DNA of 6,097 bases, from contig JBPYFK010000176.1 of assembly GCA_051984675.1 (NCBI GenBank), positions 1-6,097 on the forward strand, in the 5' to 3' direction. A program made the position numbers and the translations under genes. Below the pieces are notes generated by a model, which worked only from the letters and a program-made list of their open reading frames with translations, was not told where the DNA came from and did no database searches. Every line of letters begins with the position of its first letter. The first letter of the stretch is position 1. Source of the DNA: JBPYFK01 sp051984675 (GTDB lineage: Bacteria; Actinomycetota; Actinomycetes; Mycobacteriales; Pseudonocardiaceae). Shown one piece after another: positions 5,469-6,097 of this stretch.

Positions 5469-5735
5469 TCGCTGCTGGTCCGTCGCCACCACCGGACCGG
5501 TGAGCTGGCGCTCTACCGTTGCTACAGCCCCGACCGGGTGCCCTTGCGTAAGCTGGTCCGCGTCGCCGGGCGGCGCTGGAGCATTGAAGCAGCGTTCCAG
5601 ACCGGCAAGGGCCTGACTGGGCTCGACGAGCACCAGGTGCGCCGCTGGACCTCCTGGCAGCGATGGACCGTCCAACAGCCCCGCCGGCCGCGACCTGACC
5701 CCCTTGCAAACGCGATCAGCACCTGCACCCTGTGA
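5469..5735 (+). pseudogene. C-terminal remnant of an IS701-type (IS4-superfamily) transposase
   Basis: Just after an in-frame TAG (5466-5468) the plus strand reads SLLVRRHHRTGELALYRCYSP, then VRVAGRRWSIEAAFQTGKG and GLDEHQVRRWTSWQRW. This is the end of the DDE domain of an IS701-like transposase. The signature R(3)E(6)K is intact: R at 5574-5576, catalytic Glu at 5586-5588 and Lys at 5607-5609. An Ala stands where the YREK motif has Tyr. Both catalytic Asp and the N-terminal two thirds (roughly 300 residues) are missing. After RRWTSWQRWT the usual Ala/Leu-rich helix is absent, and the frame goes on to PLANAI, which resembles the PLT.NEI near the family's C-terminus, suggesting an internal deletion. 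The product cannot be active. No terminal inverted repeats were found. Confidence 0.8.
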
Positions 5736-6097
5736 TCGGTTCCGTTGCGGACGTACTACACACGTCGATACAGGCATGAGTCCAGATCTTGATCTTCCTG
5801 CGATGGGCCGAAGACCGCCGCACCTTTGGCATCCCCGAGACCGAGCTGAGCGTGGGCACGCTGGTCAGTTTCGACGCACGGAGACCGCGGCATCCTCGCC
5901 TCGCCGGCACTGCTGAGGCCTGGAGTGACGCGGGGGTCACCATCGGGCTGGCGGCCCCCGCTCTACCCGCCCTATGCCGGTCCGTCCTGAACCAGGGCCG
6001 TTTCACGATGCACCCGTGGCCGCCGCCGCGCAGCACGCGTTTGCCCTGATCGGGCACACAGATCACCGTGCGCCGCGCCGTAGCGGCAGGTACACAC
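5736..6097. other. Right end: coding-like composition, nothing recognised
   Basis: A plus frame from about 5789 to TGA 6047-6049 has protein-like composition at its start (FLRWAEDRRTFGIPETELS, then VGTLVSFDAR) with many G/C-ending codons. A second plus frame, from ATG 5974, runs off the window edge (PFHDAPVAAAAQHAFALIGH). The minus strand is also open over 5716-6066. None has a ribosome binding site or a domain I recognise, and they overlap, so at most one is real. This may be gene debris next to the transposase remnant. Confidence 0.3.

Noticed and set aside
5175..5777. Long minus-strand frame upstream of parA
   Set aside because: It is antisense to the IS701 remnant and out of frame with ParA. 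Long open frames on the opposite strand are expected at this GC content.
1..6097. CRISPR array, rRNA, riboswitch or complete insertion sequence
   Set aside because: No regularly spaced repeats, conserved RNA motifs or paired terminal inverted repeats were seen on reading both strands.

Overview
The window is GC-rich and reads as DNA from an actinomycete. The limonene-epoxide-hydrolase-like protein, the DUF2231-type protein and the IS701-type transposase fragment all fit that group, and codon third positions are strongly G/C. The order cannot be fixed from the sequence. The mix of a partition-type ATPase, transposase remnants and several gene ends with no beginnings suggests a plasmid, an integrated element, or the decayed accessory part of a chromosome.

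Layout, left to right. Positions 1-535 are gene debris: a possible transposase/integrase tail (-), one WD40 repeat (-) and the end of a possible antibiotic-biosynthesis-monooxygenase-type protein (+), packed edge to edge. A GC-rich hairpin follows at 604-638. An apparently intact limonene-1,2-epoxide-hydrolase-family gene (835-1263, -) has a strong ribosome binding site. After about 500 bases with no convincing gene comes a DUF2231-type membrane protein gene (1765-2148, -) that lacks the usual C-terminal part. A 514-base divergent gap leads to an intact patatin-like phospholipase gene (2663-3736, +). Beyond it, a 13-bp perfect hairpin (3877-3909) sits between convergent genes and probably ends transcription from both sides. 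A two-gene minus-strand unit follows: a ParA ATPase (4484-5410) and an unrecognised 175-residue protein (3957-4484) whose start codon overlaps the parA stop. A C-terminal IS701-type transposase remnant (5469-5735, +) lies head to head with parA and may have removed its native upstream region. The last 360 bases have coding-like composition but nothing I recognise.

Only parA and its partner clearly belong together (translational coupling, shared strand, shared terminator). The epoxide hydrolase and the patatin are single genes and no pathway links them. No defence, CRISPR, biosynthetic or RNA-gene cluster is visible. The best candidate for something undescribed is the ParA partner protein. The rest is best read as a mosaic of intact accessory genes embedded in remnants.
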